NCBI GenBank assembly: GCA_030761205.1
Contig: JAULJL010000039.1
Location: forward strand, 8,008,001 to 8,072,000
Length of the DNA: 64,000 nt
Direction: 5' to 3'
From: Fremontodendron californicum
Lineage: Eukaryota; Streptophyta; Magnoliopsida; Malvales; Malvaceae
Shown one piece after another: positions 25,601-34,559 of the stretch; position 1 is the first letter of the stretch; each line of letters starts with the position of its first letter. The position numbers and the translations under genes are program-made. The notes under the pieces are model-generated. The model searched no databases, had not been told where the DNA came from, and saw nothing but the letters and a program-made list of their open reading frames with translations.

Positions 25601-28600
25601 AATTCTATTAGTTCCCATGTTTTATTTTTCTCCAAGGCCTCCATTTCTACTCTCATTGCATGCTTCCATTCCTCTTTGCCAAGTGCCTGCGATAAGGTCT
25701 GTGGGATGTCTACAGTGTTTAGATGGGTAAGAAAGGTTTTGTGTGGGGTTGATAATTTTTCAAATGACACAAAATGGGATAAAGGATGTTGTGTGCATTT
25801 TCTAACATCTTTTCTTGTGGCTATGGGCAAATCTAAATCAAGAACAGTAGGTGATATCTCAGTAGAAGGACTTACCTCAGTTCCAAGTGACGATTTGGTT
25901 TCTTGAACTTGCACAGGATTGATCACTGGCTTTATCCTTCTTGAGTAGACCTGTAGTGGCTTTGTGAGAGTAGGATTTATGAGTTCACAAGGTTCAGAGG
26001 TAAGTTGTCTTTCAGAAGTAGGTTCTGTTTGTACAGGAGATATTTTAACCACCATTGATGGTTCTCTCAAGAACAAATCCTTATCCTCCATAAATGATGC
26101 CTCCCCCTGAGGATAAGGGCTAGAAAAATAGCTTTCGTGTTCTGCAAAAGTAACATCAGCAGAGACATAGGTTTTACGAGTAATAGGATTGTAGCACTTG
26201 TACCCTTTTTGAGTAGGTGAATATCCTATGAATACACACTTGACTGCTCTAGGATCTAACTTGCTTCGACTATTAGAGTGAACATGAACAAATGAGACAC
26301 ATCCAAAAACTCTAGGTACTAACTTCATAGACATATTGAAATCTGAAAAATACTTAGAAAACACCTCCATTGGACTTTTAAAATCAAGAACTCGAGAGGG
26401 GATACGGTTTATTAAATGAGCTGCAGTAAGGACTGCTTCCCCCCCAAAAAGTTTTTGGAACATTTTGTTGAAACAAAAGAGCACGAACAGAGGCTAACAA
26501 ATGACCATTTTTCCTTTCGGCAACTCCATTTTGTTGGGGTGTGTCAACACAAGAAGATTCATGAATAATTCCCTCCTTTTGAAAGTATGGAGACAAAGTT
26601 TGATTAAAGTAGTCCCTAGCATTATCAGTCCTCAACTTCTTAATTCTAACATTGAATTGAGTTTTGACCATTGTATGAAAAATAGGAAAAATGTTGATCA
26701 CATCAGATTTTTGTTTTAACAAATAAATCCATGAAACTCGAGTACAGTCATCTATGAATGAGACAAACCAACGAGCCCCCGAAATGTTGGGAACTCGAGA
26801 TGGACCCCAAATATCACTGTGAATCAAAGAAAAAGGAACAGTAGTTCTTTTATTACTCAAAGGAAAGGACACACGTCGGTGTTTAGCAAATTCACAAACC
26901 TCACAGTGAAACTCATTTAAACTAACATTCTTAAACAAAGATGGAAACATGACACTAAGAACATTAAAGGAAGGATGCCCAAGTCTAAAGTGGTGAAGCC
27001 AAATTTGGTCTTTATTGCAAGGAGAGTTATTGGAGAGAAACGAGATAGGTGATTTGTTTCCACTGTTCACTTGTTCACTAGGTAACTCAAGATAATAAAG
27101 GCCATGTCTCACCTTAGCATGTCCAATCGTCCTCCTCGTAACTTGGTCCTGAAATACACAAAAAATATGAGAAAAGATCATATTGCAGTTTAGATCTTTT
27201 GTAAGTTGGTAAGCAGACACAAGGTTTGTAGATAACTTGGGTACATGTAACACATTTTTAAGAATAATGGATGGGCTTAGAACAATGTCTCATTGGCCTG
27301 CAACAGTGGCCAAGGATCCATCAGCAATGACTATTTTTCTGTTGCTAGGACACGGATGATATGTGAGAAATTTGTGTGAAGAATGAGTCATATGATCGGT
27401 TGCCCCAGAGTCAATAACCCAAGAGTTTGAAAATTCAGAATTGGAGGCACTTAAAGCATATAAGGAATGAAGCTTACCAGAATTTGCCAAGGAACAGGTA
27501 CCTGTAGACTTTTCTAATGAATCAAGAAGTGATCTCAGCCGTTCAATGTCTCCTTTGTTGAATTCATTCTGTTCTCCACCATTGAACTCATTTGATCTGT
27601 CTTATTTGGATTGAGTCATATGCACCCGGCTTCTTTGTGTTTCACTTTTAGGTCCTCTATTCCATTGAGAACTTTGTGGCTTGCCATGAAGCTTCCAACA
27701 GTGCTCCTTAGTATGACGGGGCTTTTTGCAGTGGGTACACCAGAGGTTATCCTTGTTTGAGGGCTGAGACTCCATTCTCGCAACTTCTGAATCTTTTCCA
27801 GCATTAAACTTTGGTCTGTCACCATTGTTTTTTTCAAATATCATTGCAGATCCTTCAACCGGTGGTGAGTAAAGCATAACTCCCCTTCGACTTTCTTCAG
27901 CATTGATAATAGAGATGGTCTCATTCAGCGAGGGTAAATCTTTTTTACCCAATATCTGGACTCTCACTTGATAAAATTCAACATTTAAACCAGCAAGAAA
28001 GTCATAAATTCGATCCTTTTCAATAAAGTTCTTTAACACAGCTGCATCATCACTGCACTTCATCTCAATACACAGGGAATGATCCATCTCTTGCCATAGA
28101 TTCTTCAACTGGTTGGCATACTCCGTGACTGAGCAACCTCCTTGTTTAGTGGCAGATATTTTAGTTTTAATCTCAAAGATTCGAGCAGCATCTCTAACTT
28201 TAGAATAAGTCTGTTCTGCTGCGTCCCATATTTCTTTAGATGTTGGCAGAAACATGAACGTATCACTGACTTCTGGCAGCATGGAATTCCATAGCCAAGA
28301 CATTACCATGGAGTCCTCTTCATCCCAAGCATCAAATTCGGGATCTCCCTTCTTGGGTCCAGTTCCAAGGAGATGACTCAGTTTTCCCTTCCCTTTTAGA
28401 AAGGTCCGAACCATTTGAGACCACTTCATATAGTTTTTGCCATTCAATCTGTAGGCTGATTGAATACTCTGTAGTTCACCTGTTGTTTGACTTAGTGCCA
28501 CCTCTTTGGATTGGGCGGTAGAAGCATTATCGGTCATGGAAGACATTTTGTAAAGAGATTGTTTTTGAAAGAAAAATCAGCAATGAAGGCTGCTGATCAG

Positions 28601-31600
28601 TGACCAGAAATTCAGCTATGAAGGCTGAAAAAAAAAATTTGAGCAGAAATTCTGTTCTTGGACAGATTTCAAATCCCAGAAAAAAATGAGCCTATAGCTC
28701 TGATACCATGAAGAAAGGTTTTTTTTTTTTGTTTGTTTGTATTATTTTTTGAACTAGTCTGTTACAAGGTATTTATACATGAAGGAAGGGTTTACTAAAT
28801 CCCTAAAAGATAGGAATTTGACAGTATTTACAGCTAATTTCCAGCAGTCAGGTTTGACAGTATTTACAGCTAATTTCCAGCAGTCAATCCCTGATTTCCA
28901 GCCTTGGGATTTCAGTTAATCAATCCCTGATTTCCAGCAGTCAATCTTTCCAGCAGTCAATCTTTCCAGCAGTCAATCCCTGATTTCCAGCCTTAGGATT
29001 TCAGTTAGTCAATCCCTGATTTCCAGCAGTTAGCAGTGAAATATTTGTCAAAATCATTCCATGTCAGTTGATGACTCTTTGAAGAAAAGAAAAAAACTCT
29101 TAGAAACACATTTCTCCACTCTCCAACAATATATTTTGTTGCAAAACTAGAATGCCATATCAGATATAAGACTTCTTAAAAACATAACAAGATAAAGTAA
29201 AAACTCTTGAAACATAACAAACTTTTATGTGTAAGCCAACAACAAAAATCAGATATATTGCAGGGGTTACCTTTCCAATACGCTAAGGTATGCATTGCTA
29301 GCAGATTGGGTCATTTTCTCTAGCAATGACCTCACTGCATTATTACCAGCCATAGCCTTAGCCTGAAAGCAAATAGGCAAATTGGGACAAAGGAACAAAT
29401 ATCAATTTCTTTAGTTGTAATACATTGAAAGAGGGACGCCAAGATTAGTAATCAATTATAAACCACTAAATATGGCATTAAAATGGATAAGATATCCAAT
29501 CCCAAACAAAAAAGACTTGTTACAAAAACTTTGTAATGCCAGTATCTTCCTGCATAAATTAATTAACACAAACATCTCACCTGACTCTGCAACAGATTAA
29601 GCACTGCAGAACCTGCATAATTATTAGCTGAAGCCTTTCGTATCACAGTGGACAATGCTTGCATGGACCCCATCATGGGCTGTGAGCACATGGAAGACAG
29701 CATCCTCAGTGAAACACTTTAGAAACTGAAGCATTATGAATAGAGTCAGACCTGACAATAAAACCACAATCCTTGAATGGAAAGTCTTCCAAGTCGAAAT
29801 TGGTGTTCAAGCTGTGCAACCAAGGCCTGATAATCCTGATCAAGAAAGTTGAGATATGGTGAGGGAAAGAAATTATGCAGAATGTCAGACAAGTGATCAT
29901 GAAACTATCAAACACCAGAATCGGCCAAAATATGAAGGAACTGAATGAACATAGCAATTGCATATGTATGGATGATAAGAACATTAACATCCTACCCAAA
30001 GACTCACTGTACTAACTGAGGAACTATAGGTTTCAGTAATATTTGATAGTAAGTCGTAAAAAATTGCAAAGAGAGTTGGAATTTTCTTTATAGCCCTATT
30101 GAACTCCACAAAGGCAAACCCAATTTTTCCATTCACCTAATAGAACGACCTAAAAGATTATGCTTTTTCCAACAATAAATCCTGTCATTTATTCATCAAA
30201 AAACTAAAGCCCATCATTTATCACATTGTGAACATCTATATCAAATAAACCAGCAACCCTGCATCATGAATCCGATCACAACTTAATTGGTATGTATTGA
30301 TTGCTTGAGGAAGAAAAAAATTATAGAAAATGACAACCTAGGCACGCAAATTAGACAATAATAGCCATTGCAATGAATAGTAACGTTCAAAAAGATGGTA
30401 CAAGAACAGATGTCCTATGATTTTCTCAATAAAAAGAAATATTAATGAATAACAATGCAATATAATCTAATCAAAAGAATTGTAGCCTAAAGAACCTACC
30501 AAAAGGAGTGCCCTCAATACAGCAGCAAAGGCATGATTGACAAGGCCATTCTTGAACTGAGATCTGGATTCCACAAACTGGTTAATCAAGAGAAAGCTCT
30601 CACATAAAGGAAATATCCGTTTTGCTAATTCCTGCAATGGCGTCTCAATAAGTTAAAATTATTGTTCGAAGGCAATTGAGAAAATCACACATGATACATT
30701 TGCAACCCCCTCCTATCAATTATTAATATAGATAAAGTTATCAAAGAATGGCCTCTATCGTACTCCAGGATTAAAATAATCCATGGAGCTAACTTATCGA
30801 TATGTTTTCAAGGGAATTTTCTTTTAGTTCTAGGAATATAGTTTTTTATCTTCGGCAATCTGGACTTTAAATCAAGTGCACTTTTAGAGTCTCTCGAGAA
30901 ACCCAAGCCCGGGCAAGGTGCTATTAGAGGTCCATTGCTTTACGGAATTGAATCCAAAGCTACAATAAATGTCCCTTTCATGGTTACTGAAGCATAATCC
31001 AAAGGTTCTTATAGCAAAAAAAAAGAGCACCAAGTTTTTTCAATCACCATAACAGCAAAATTCCGAAGTAAAAACAATTCAGCCACAAAGGACAGCATGA
31101 ACACTTGTTTGTGCCCACAAAAAAGAAAATTCTAACCTGAAGTGCTAAATCCATAGATGCATCAACCTGGAAAGTAACAGCATCAGCCTTTCCTTGCACT
31201 CTTTTGATTGAAATGTATCGTCCTTCAATTCCAACCAAAGCAAACAGGAGATCATCAATGACAATAAGTTCCTACAAACCAAATTAAACAATTAATAACT
31301 ACATTATCTGCAAAATCTTCACAGGTTACAACCACTTAATAGAAACAGAACAAAACTAGAAGATCAATAGTTAAACTAGAAACCAAGCAAAGCACAATGC
31401 AGATTACTTGCATAATGAAGAAACTATGTTGGTAAGCAAATTTGTGTCTTTGCTATTATAATAATTTTTAAAAATAAATCATATGGAAATATGCTGGCAT
31501 GTTGCATTTTTTTTTTCCAAGGATGTACAACCCCAAAAACTCATAGAGTTCATCCTTTTCATCCAACCCTGTCCAAAAATGATCAACTTGTATGGAAAGT

Positions 31601-32267
31601 GGCAGAATTAAAGGCCACAGTTCAACTTATGAGTAGCAAGTACCTCAAAATAAAATTCCAGAATTAGACATATAAGATAAAATAACAACAAAACTACAAT
31701 TCTGAGTTCCACATAAGCCAATCATACCAACAATAACTGCACCGGAACCCTCACTCTATCACTAGAGCACAGCTCATACATCATAGCAATATGCACATCC
31801 TATCTTACACAAAATTCACAAAACACATTGTAAAATAATAATAATAAGGATTTTGCTAACAAGTGTCTTTAAGGGCACTCTTTAAGGTTATTATATATAG
31901 TAATATCTTCATCCAATATATTGGAAATGATGAATAAAATTGTCAACTACTGCATTTAATTGTTATCTATAAATAGTATATTAACTAACCTTAAAAAGTG
32001 TCCTAAGAGCACTAGTTAGCAAAACCCTATTAATAATAATCCCACAGCAGAAGAATTTTACTTTTGCAATTTCAAAGCAAGTTCAGTTAAAAATCAATTA
32101 ATTCAAAAATAAATAAATAAAGACTCCACTATTTTAAACCAGTGTTGTCAAGGGCGCAAGGCTCACTCTAGGCGCTAGAACCCTTATATTGCCTCAAGCG
32201 CCAGGCGCAAAAAAAGCGCTCGCCTGAGTGAAGTAAAACGCAAAATGTATATGTGTGTGTTTGTATG

Positions 32268-32308
<41 letters not shown>

Positions 32309-33303
32309 AGCTTAAGATATATGATTATGATAATAAAATCTAAAGAGTGGTCCAATTTATCTACAAAACATGCAAATTTTTTTTGTTGGCCAATATGCTT
32401 GATTTCCTTATGGTCCCATGTTTGTTGTTGAATAATCAAATGTTGAGAAGTAGAGAATTTGATACTATCCCTTTTTTACTAGTAAAGATACATCTAATAG
32501 AAAAAATTAAAAATAAAAGAAAACTTTAATCAGACGGGCTTTTTTTTACGATCGCCTTACAAAAAAACACGTCTAGGCGCACCAGGCATGCGCCTGATCA
32601 AATGTGCCTCGCCTGAAAGGGTCTGAGGCGTTTTTGTTGTCTAGAGCTAAGGCGTAGGCTCGCCTAGGCGCACGCCTTGACAACACTGTTTTAAACATCA
32701 TAGAATATTTTTTTTTAAAAAGAATAAAAAAGGCAATTGAGCAGGAACTAGAATGGTTTAAGTTCAAGTGAAGAATACCTGAACTGTCGCATCATAACAA
32801 CCAATTGGATTTTCCAATCCAGAGCTGATTAGAGACAAAAACAAAAAGATTAAGCTTAGACATGAAACTAAAAGAAGGAAAGCCATAAGAAAAAAGAAAT
32901 GAAAATAAAATACCTGGACGAATCCAAAGAAAAACCCTTGGCATCAGCTGCAAACCGAGATGTTCCCTTTATTTCCTGGAAGGACCATTACTCTACCATT
33001 AGCGACTAAAAAGAAGATACATTGACATGTGAAAGAATAGGAATTTTTAGGTTTAAGGAAATGTGTTCCTTTTCTTCTAATTATTTCTCGGAAAGCAAAA
33101 GGGAATGTAGAAAGCCAAAAAGGTTGCAGATTTAAAATCAAATAGAATAGAAAAGAAAATGCGCGAAATTTGGAAATGAAGTTACTTTGTCCGATTGATT
33201 CTCGAGAAAGTGAGAGGGAAAACAGAAGAACCTGGTGAAATCGGCCGGTGAGGAAAGGTCTGTCGAGGTTCCAGCGAGGGGTTGAAGGGCAACTTGATTC
33301 CAT
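7656..33303 (-). CDS. GCP2: Gamma-tubulin complex component 2 (GCP2/SPC97), 21 exons, intact
   Basis: GCP2 pairs with GCP3 and gamma-tubulin in the small gamma-tubulin complex, which nucleates microtubules at the cortex, nuclear surface and phragmoplast; Arabidopsis SPIRAL3 is this gene. Exons, in gene order: 33303-33232, 32975-32914, 32824-32779, 31271-31137, 30631-30500, 29835-29752, 29679-29581, 29362-29271, 22714-22642, 22566-22414, 22334-22215, 22085-22032, 15161-15078, 14898-14824, 14734-14606, 9674-9549, 9464-9357, 8995-8933, 8621-8547, 8251-8046, 7782-7656. I translated each; all introns are GT-AG, phases close, and the total is 704 residues plus stop. Diagnostic stretches are PRWNLDRPFLTGRFHQ (residues 9-24), the GCP N-terminal domain (about 60-370), and a C-terminal domain including FRFLFHCKHVERQLCGAWQ and LQYAAATQWLISSSID. 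The stretch after SSSID is an acidic, Ser/Gln-rich insert and looks variable. The length is close to known plant GCP2 (about 680). The start is chosen by the conserved N-terminus. Confidence 0.96.
7812..7843. repeat. (GA)n microsatellite in GCP2 intron 20
   Basis: About 15 GA units with one interruption. It lies just inside intron 20 (7783-8045) near the last-exon acceptor, where on the sense strand it reads as a CT-rich tract upstream of the hAT-like MITE. Confidence 0.85.
7855..8021. mobile_element. hAT-like MITE, CTATGTTG/CATAG ends, in GCP2 intron 20
   Basis: The left end reads CTATGTTGGTCCGACT and the right end GAGTCCGAGTAAACATAG, which are inverted repeats of each other with few mismatches. 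Flanking 8-bp sequences ATCATAGC (7847-7854) and ATAGTAGC (8022-8029) match at 6 of 8 positions. It is about 80% similar by eye to the copy at 8706-8889, including the shared block CGGACATGAGTATGAG. Non-coding. Confidence 0.75.
8706..8889. mobile_element. hAT-like MITE, CTATGTTGCTC ends, in GCP2 intron 18
   Basis: Terminal inverted repeats CTATGTTGCTCCGACTC and GAGTCCAAGTAACATAG bound a 184-bp non-coding element. Perfect 8-bp direct repeats CAAAACAG flank it at 8698-8705 and 8890-8897. An 8-bp duplication is typical of hAT elements; a shared G could also make it 9 bp. Subterminal CGTGTCCGAC repeats link it to the larger elements at 11005 and 19372. Confidence 0.85.
10043..10056 (+). promoter_or_regulatory. 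Minus-strand primer-binding site (initiator Met tRNA)
   Basis: TGGTATCAGAGCCA is complementary to the 3' end of plant initiator Met tRNA. It lies about 120 bp after the leader start and 240 bp before the movement-protein frame, as expected for a caulimovirid. Confidence 0.85.
10295..12272 (+). pseudogene. Caulimovirid movement protein (30K type), interrupted
   Basis: Movement proteins of the 30K superfamily carry viral nucleic acid through plasmodesmata. The frame opens at 10295 with a Ser-rich N-terminus. The 30K-like core follows, with a regular series of short hydrophobic strands between about 10440 and 11000. It is broken twice: an in-frame TAA at 10814-10816, after which the same frame continues, and a 752-bp hAT-like insertion at 11005-11756. 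After the insertion the protein resumes (RWRLEGATDPIPIQNTEI) and runs to a stop near 12270. Weak coding similarity continues to about 12590, possibly the start of the coat-protein region. No function is expected. Confidence 0.72.
11005..11756. mobile_element. hAT-like element nested in the movement-protein frame
   Basis: The ends are CTCAGTTGCTCGGACTC and GTGTCCGAGCAACATAG. A perfect 8-bp target duplication CCCAAAAC lies at 10997-11004 and 11757-11764, splitting the viral frame precisely. The element contains subterminal CGTGTCGACACG-type repeats, a GAA-rich core (11117-11250) and an AT-rich second half. The open frames over the GAA/TTC tract are low complexity and not genes. Same family as 8706 and 19372. 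Confidence 0.85.
12964..13498. repeat. Inverted repeat of the pararetroviral promoter region
   Basis: The arms at 12964-13209 and about 13246-13498 are inverted copies with a spacer of about 36 bp. Both contain CTCCATTTGAGAGCC or its complement next to a TATATA motif, and both contain a GGGAATATATTCC-type block. The rightward copy leads into the leader start; the leftward copy points back toward the coding remnant. Confidence 0.8.
13459..13467 (+). promoter_or_regulatory. Putative pararetroviral TATA box
   Basis: TATATAAGG lies about 57 bp before the repeated leader start at 13516. A mirrored version (CCTTATATA) is in the inverted arm at about 13005. Activity is not known. Confidence 0.55.
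13885..14045. repeat. Imperfect palindrome (fold-back MITE-like) in GCP2 intron 15
   Basis: Two arms of about 70 bp surround a short loop near 13968. Mirror blocks include GGGAATTCATT with AATGAATTCCC, and TTTGGCCCCAAAA with TTTTGGGGCCAAA. The open frames on both strands over it are a by-product of the palindrome. No target duplication was identified. Confidence 0.7.
15739..15923. mobile_element. GC-rich hAT-like MITE
   Basis: The ends are CAGGGATTTAAATAGCGG and its near-inverse CCGCAATTTAAATCCCTG. A perfect 8-bp target duplication ATCTTGAT lies at 15731-15738 and 15924-15931. The 185-bp interior is unusually GC- and CpG-rich (repeated GCGGCCGC, GCGACCGC, CCGCGGT). CAGGG ends with 8-bp duplication fit hAT. 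Nested in the gypsy derivative. Confidence 0.88.
15924..16508 (-). pseudogene. Reverse transcriptase scrap of the deleted gypsy element
   Basis: The frame contains LLDKFAELVGETLPQDLPPM followed by RSIQHAIN, the linker that precedes Ty3/gypsy reverse transcriptase, then LEDMFDHLAGSKIF, the start of the fingers domain. Sequence after this does not continue into the YVDD box. The last 95 bp of the open frame run into the MITE at 15739-15923 and are not original. Confidence 0.7.
16505..16900 (-). pseudogene. Truncated gag of the deleted gypsy element
   Basis: The frame starts MVGRGRGRARGNQGQQTE at 16900, just after the primer-binding site, and ends at TGA 16505. A heptad-like helix (TELNEMWRMIDELSRAVQALQ) is followed by a very acidic stretch. 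The usual gag core and zinc knuckle are deleted. It could encode a 131-residue peptide; a function is not suggested. Confidence 0.65.
17288..19244. other. GCP2 intron 12 segment with a ~235-bp spaced duplication
   Basis: No gene was seen. Two diverged direct copies of a C/T-rich block lie at about 18262-18428 and 18499-18683, both ending AAGAGATGATGATTCATGCC. The stretch 17820-18240 is rich in ACCCAAAC/TGACCC words, the composition of the name-like iterated hAT elements seen elsewhere in the window, but I could not find its ends. A TA tract is at about 17950. Confidence 0.55.
19245..21057. mobile_element. Non-autonomous MULE-type element in GCP2 intron 12
   Basis: Terminal inverted repeats of about 65 bp lie at 19245-19311 and 20993-21057 (GGGATAATGTCACGAATAG against GAGATAATGTCATGAATAA). 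A 9-bp target duplication ATTATGTCA/ATTATGTCG with one mismatch flanks it at 19236-19244 and 21058-21066, the size expected for Mutator elements. The interior is extremely AT-rich with no transposase and repeated CACGTG-containing inverted blocks near 20265, 20775 and 20880. A hAT-like element is nested at 19372-20211. Confidence 0.82.
19372..20211. mobile_element. hAT-like element nested in the MULE-type element
   Basis: The ends are CTATGAAGCACGGACACG and CGTGTTCGTGCTTCATAG, an 18-bp inverted repeat with one mismatch. The flanking 8-mers CCTAACCC (19364-19371) and CCAAACCC (20212-20219) differ at one base. Subterminal CGGACACG/CCGACACG repeats, a GAAGAA-rich core and an AT-rich half repeat the plan of the element at 11005. 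A direct duplication of about 85 bp lies inside (near 19620 and 19705, sharing TGGCTGGCGGAAGAAAGA). Confidence 0.83.
21058..22031. other. GCP2 intron 12, remaining host sequence
   Basis: Intronic sequence up to exon 12. No repeat ends, reading frames or conserved motifs were recognised here. Confidence 0.6.
23857..24158 (-). repeat. 3' LTR of the intron 8 copia element
   Basis: 302 bp. Composed largely of tandem variants of a 17-24 bp unit containing AATCCCTGATTTCCAGC, plus a long T tract at its left edge. The intact polypurine tract is adjacent. Confidence 0.92.
24166..27601 (-). pseudogene. Copia pol: protease, integrase, reverse transcriptase, RNase H
   Basis: Domain order is that of Ty1/copia. 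Protease with WVIDSGATDHM (27290-27490), TGA at 27290-27292, GAG-pre-integrase (WLHHFRLGHPS), integrase core with all three acidic residues in HSDIWGP, RTDNARDYF and TPQQNGVAERKN (26455-27253), then a frameshift in a C-rich run near 26455. The last frame, 24166-26484, holds the rest of integrase, the full reverse transcriptase (KWVFTVKYKSDGSIERYKAR, YVDDI near 25108-25125) and RNase H (DADYAGCVTDRRSTSGYC, ARSSAEAEFRSMAQG). Only the two stops (with the gag one) and the single frameshift appear to disable it. Confidence 0.9.
27602..28546 (-). pseudogene. Copia gag
   Basis: Frame of 314 residues starting MSSMTDNASTAQSKE at 28546. It has the UBN2/gag core (YRLNGKNYMKWSQMVRTFLK, TSKEIWDAAEQTYS, EYANQLKNLWQEMD) and a CCHC-like zinc knuckle (CTHCKKPRHTKEHC) near the C-terminus. 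The TAA at 27602-27604 is in frame with the pol sequence that follows, so it separates what would be one polyprotein. The knuckle has Arg where Gly is usual (KPRHTKEHC). Confidence 0.85.
28709..29028 (-). repeat. 5' LTR of the intron 8 copia element
   Basis: 320 bp. Differs from the 3' LTR by one additional CAGTCAATCTTTCCAG unit, by the T tract and by a few substitutions. The primer-binding site follows directly. Confidence 0.92.
32140..32688. mobile_element. hAT-like element in GCP2 intron 3
   Basis: The ends are CAGTGTTGTCAAGG and CCTTGACAACACTG, a perfect 14-bp inverted repeat. A perfect 8-bp target duplication TTTTAAAC lies at 32132-32139 and 32689-32696. Subterminal regions are packed with GCGCCTAGGCGC/GGCGC words; the middle has a TA/TGTA microsatellite near 32250-32302. 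Non-coding, 549 bp. Confidence 0.9.
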
Positions 33304-33558
33304 TTGTTTTTTCTTTTCTTTTTTTGTTTATTTCAAATGATTTGAATCAAAAATGTGCCAAAACTCTCTTCTAATAAACATTTTTCCGTTTTTTCTTCTT
33401 TGAGTTTTTGTTTTGTCAGTGCGGTTCTTCTCCTTTTCACTGCCAACTTTTGCGCACTAAAAATTGTGAGAAAGTGAGGGGAAGTAATAGAAAAATCTTT
33501 TAATGAGTGTTAAGATTAGGGATCATAAAATAGCCCATATCCAACCGGTTTCAACTAC
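33304..33558 (-). promoter_or_regulatory. Short GCP2 5' flank (UTR/proximal promoter) left between start codon and MULE
   Basis: Only 245 bp plus the 10-bp target duplication separate the GCP2 start codon from the Mutator-like element. On the minus strand this stretch is A/G-rich next to the start. A small upstream frame (17 codons, 33381-33328) starts with ATG and stops 24 bp before the GCP2 start; it would lie in the 5' UTR if transcription starts further upstream. No clear TATA box was identified. Confidence 0.5.
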
Positions 33559-33582
33559 GGTTTTTTTTAGAGGTGGCAATTG

Positions 33583-33860
33583 GGCGGGTTCGGGCGGGTT
33601 CGGGCGGGTTCGGGTCGGGTTCATTCGGGTTCGGATTTATTCGGGTTCGGGCTCATTCGGATTCGGGCTCATTCGGGTTCGGGTCCATCCGGGTTCGGGC
33701 TCATTCGGGTTCGGGTCCATTCGGGTTCGGGCTCATTCGGGTTCGGGCTCATTCGGGTTCGGGCCCATTCGGGTTCGGGCCCATTCGGGTTCGGGCTCAT
33801 TCGGGTTCGGGCCCATTCGGGTTCGGGTTCGGTCTGGGTTCGGGTTCGATCTGGGTACGG
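33583..33860. repeat. TTCGGG-type minisatellite, left arm
   Basis: Units of about 18 bp (GGGTTCGGGCTCATTC and variants) in near-perfect tandem. All three forward frames stay open over it and read Gly/Ser/Phe/Arg repeats, which is a property of the repeat, not a gene. The partner array is at 35165-35430 in the same orientation. Confidence 0.9.
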
Positions 33861-34283
33861 GTATGTTTTACATTATTTTATTTTATATTAGATGTAATCA
33901 TTTTTACGTAATTTAAATATTTATATCTAAAAACAAATTATTAATTTATTATTATTTTTATTTTTATTTTTATACTTTTGCTATTATATGATATTTTTAA
34001 TTATATTTATTTTTTAAAATTAATATTTGTTAGCACCAAAAGAATAAGAAATTAATTTGTTATATAAAATCAAATTTTGAAATAATTTATTATAAAAAAT
34101 ATGATATATTATAAATTAATATATTGATATTTAAAATAATTGATTTGATGAGCTCGAATTTCAAAATATAAATACATTATAATTTATATTCACTATAAAA
34201 TAAAAAACTTTTAAAAATAAATCCTGGCCTTCATCTATTCGTTTATATACTTATAAAATGCAAAAAATTTATGCTTATAGTCA

Positions 34284-34314
<31 letters not shown>

Positions 34315-34559
34315 GTACTTATATTTTTTTCATCAGTATAAAGTATAAATTATAAAGTAGTACTAAAAAATATAATTTATATTTAAATTATACGTAATAA
34401 ATATATAATTAATATGATTATTTATTAATATATAATAAATATACCCAAAACCAAAAGGCCATAAAACCCAAAACCCCATTAAATCCACCCGCTAAAATAA
34501 AATCACATGAAAGCCATAATCCAATTAAACCCACCCTAACCTAACCGCATAAGTATAAC

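Larger units (their letters stand above)
23857..29028 (-). mobile_element. Nearly complete Ty1/copia retrotransposon in GCP2 intron 8
   Basis: 5172 bp, same orientation as GCP2. LTRs are 23857-24158 (302 bp) and 28709-29028 (320 bp), with TGCTGG...TTCTTCA ends on the minus strand. A perfect target duplication GTTAG lies at 23852-23856 and 29029-29033. The primer-binding site (TGGTATCAGAGC) abuts the right LTR near 28697-28708; the polypurine tract (TTGAGGGGGAG) abuts the left LTR. The LTRs differ at about three single bases plus a poly-T length change and one extra 17-bp repeat unit, so the insertion is relatively young. Gag and pol are nearly full but carry two in-frame stops and one frameshift. 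Confidence 0.95.

Noticed and set aside
24377..25906. Several plus-strand frames of 68-134 residues
   Set aside because: Antisense shadows of the copia pol frame.
32944..33231. Open frame continuing from GCP2 exon 1
   Set aside because: Read-through of intron 1. A consensus GT donor follows the conserved FHQ, and the known protein continues in exon 2 at 32975.
33503..33916. Long open frames in three forward frames reading Gly/Ser/Phe/Arg repeats (also at 35108-35538)
   Set aside because: They follow from a TTCGGG minisatellite whose unit length keeps all frames open. No start context, no homology, and the array is the subterminal part of a hAT-like element.
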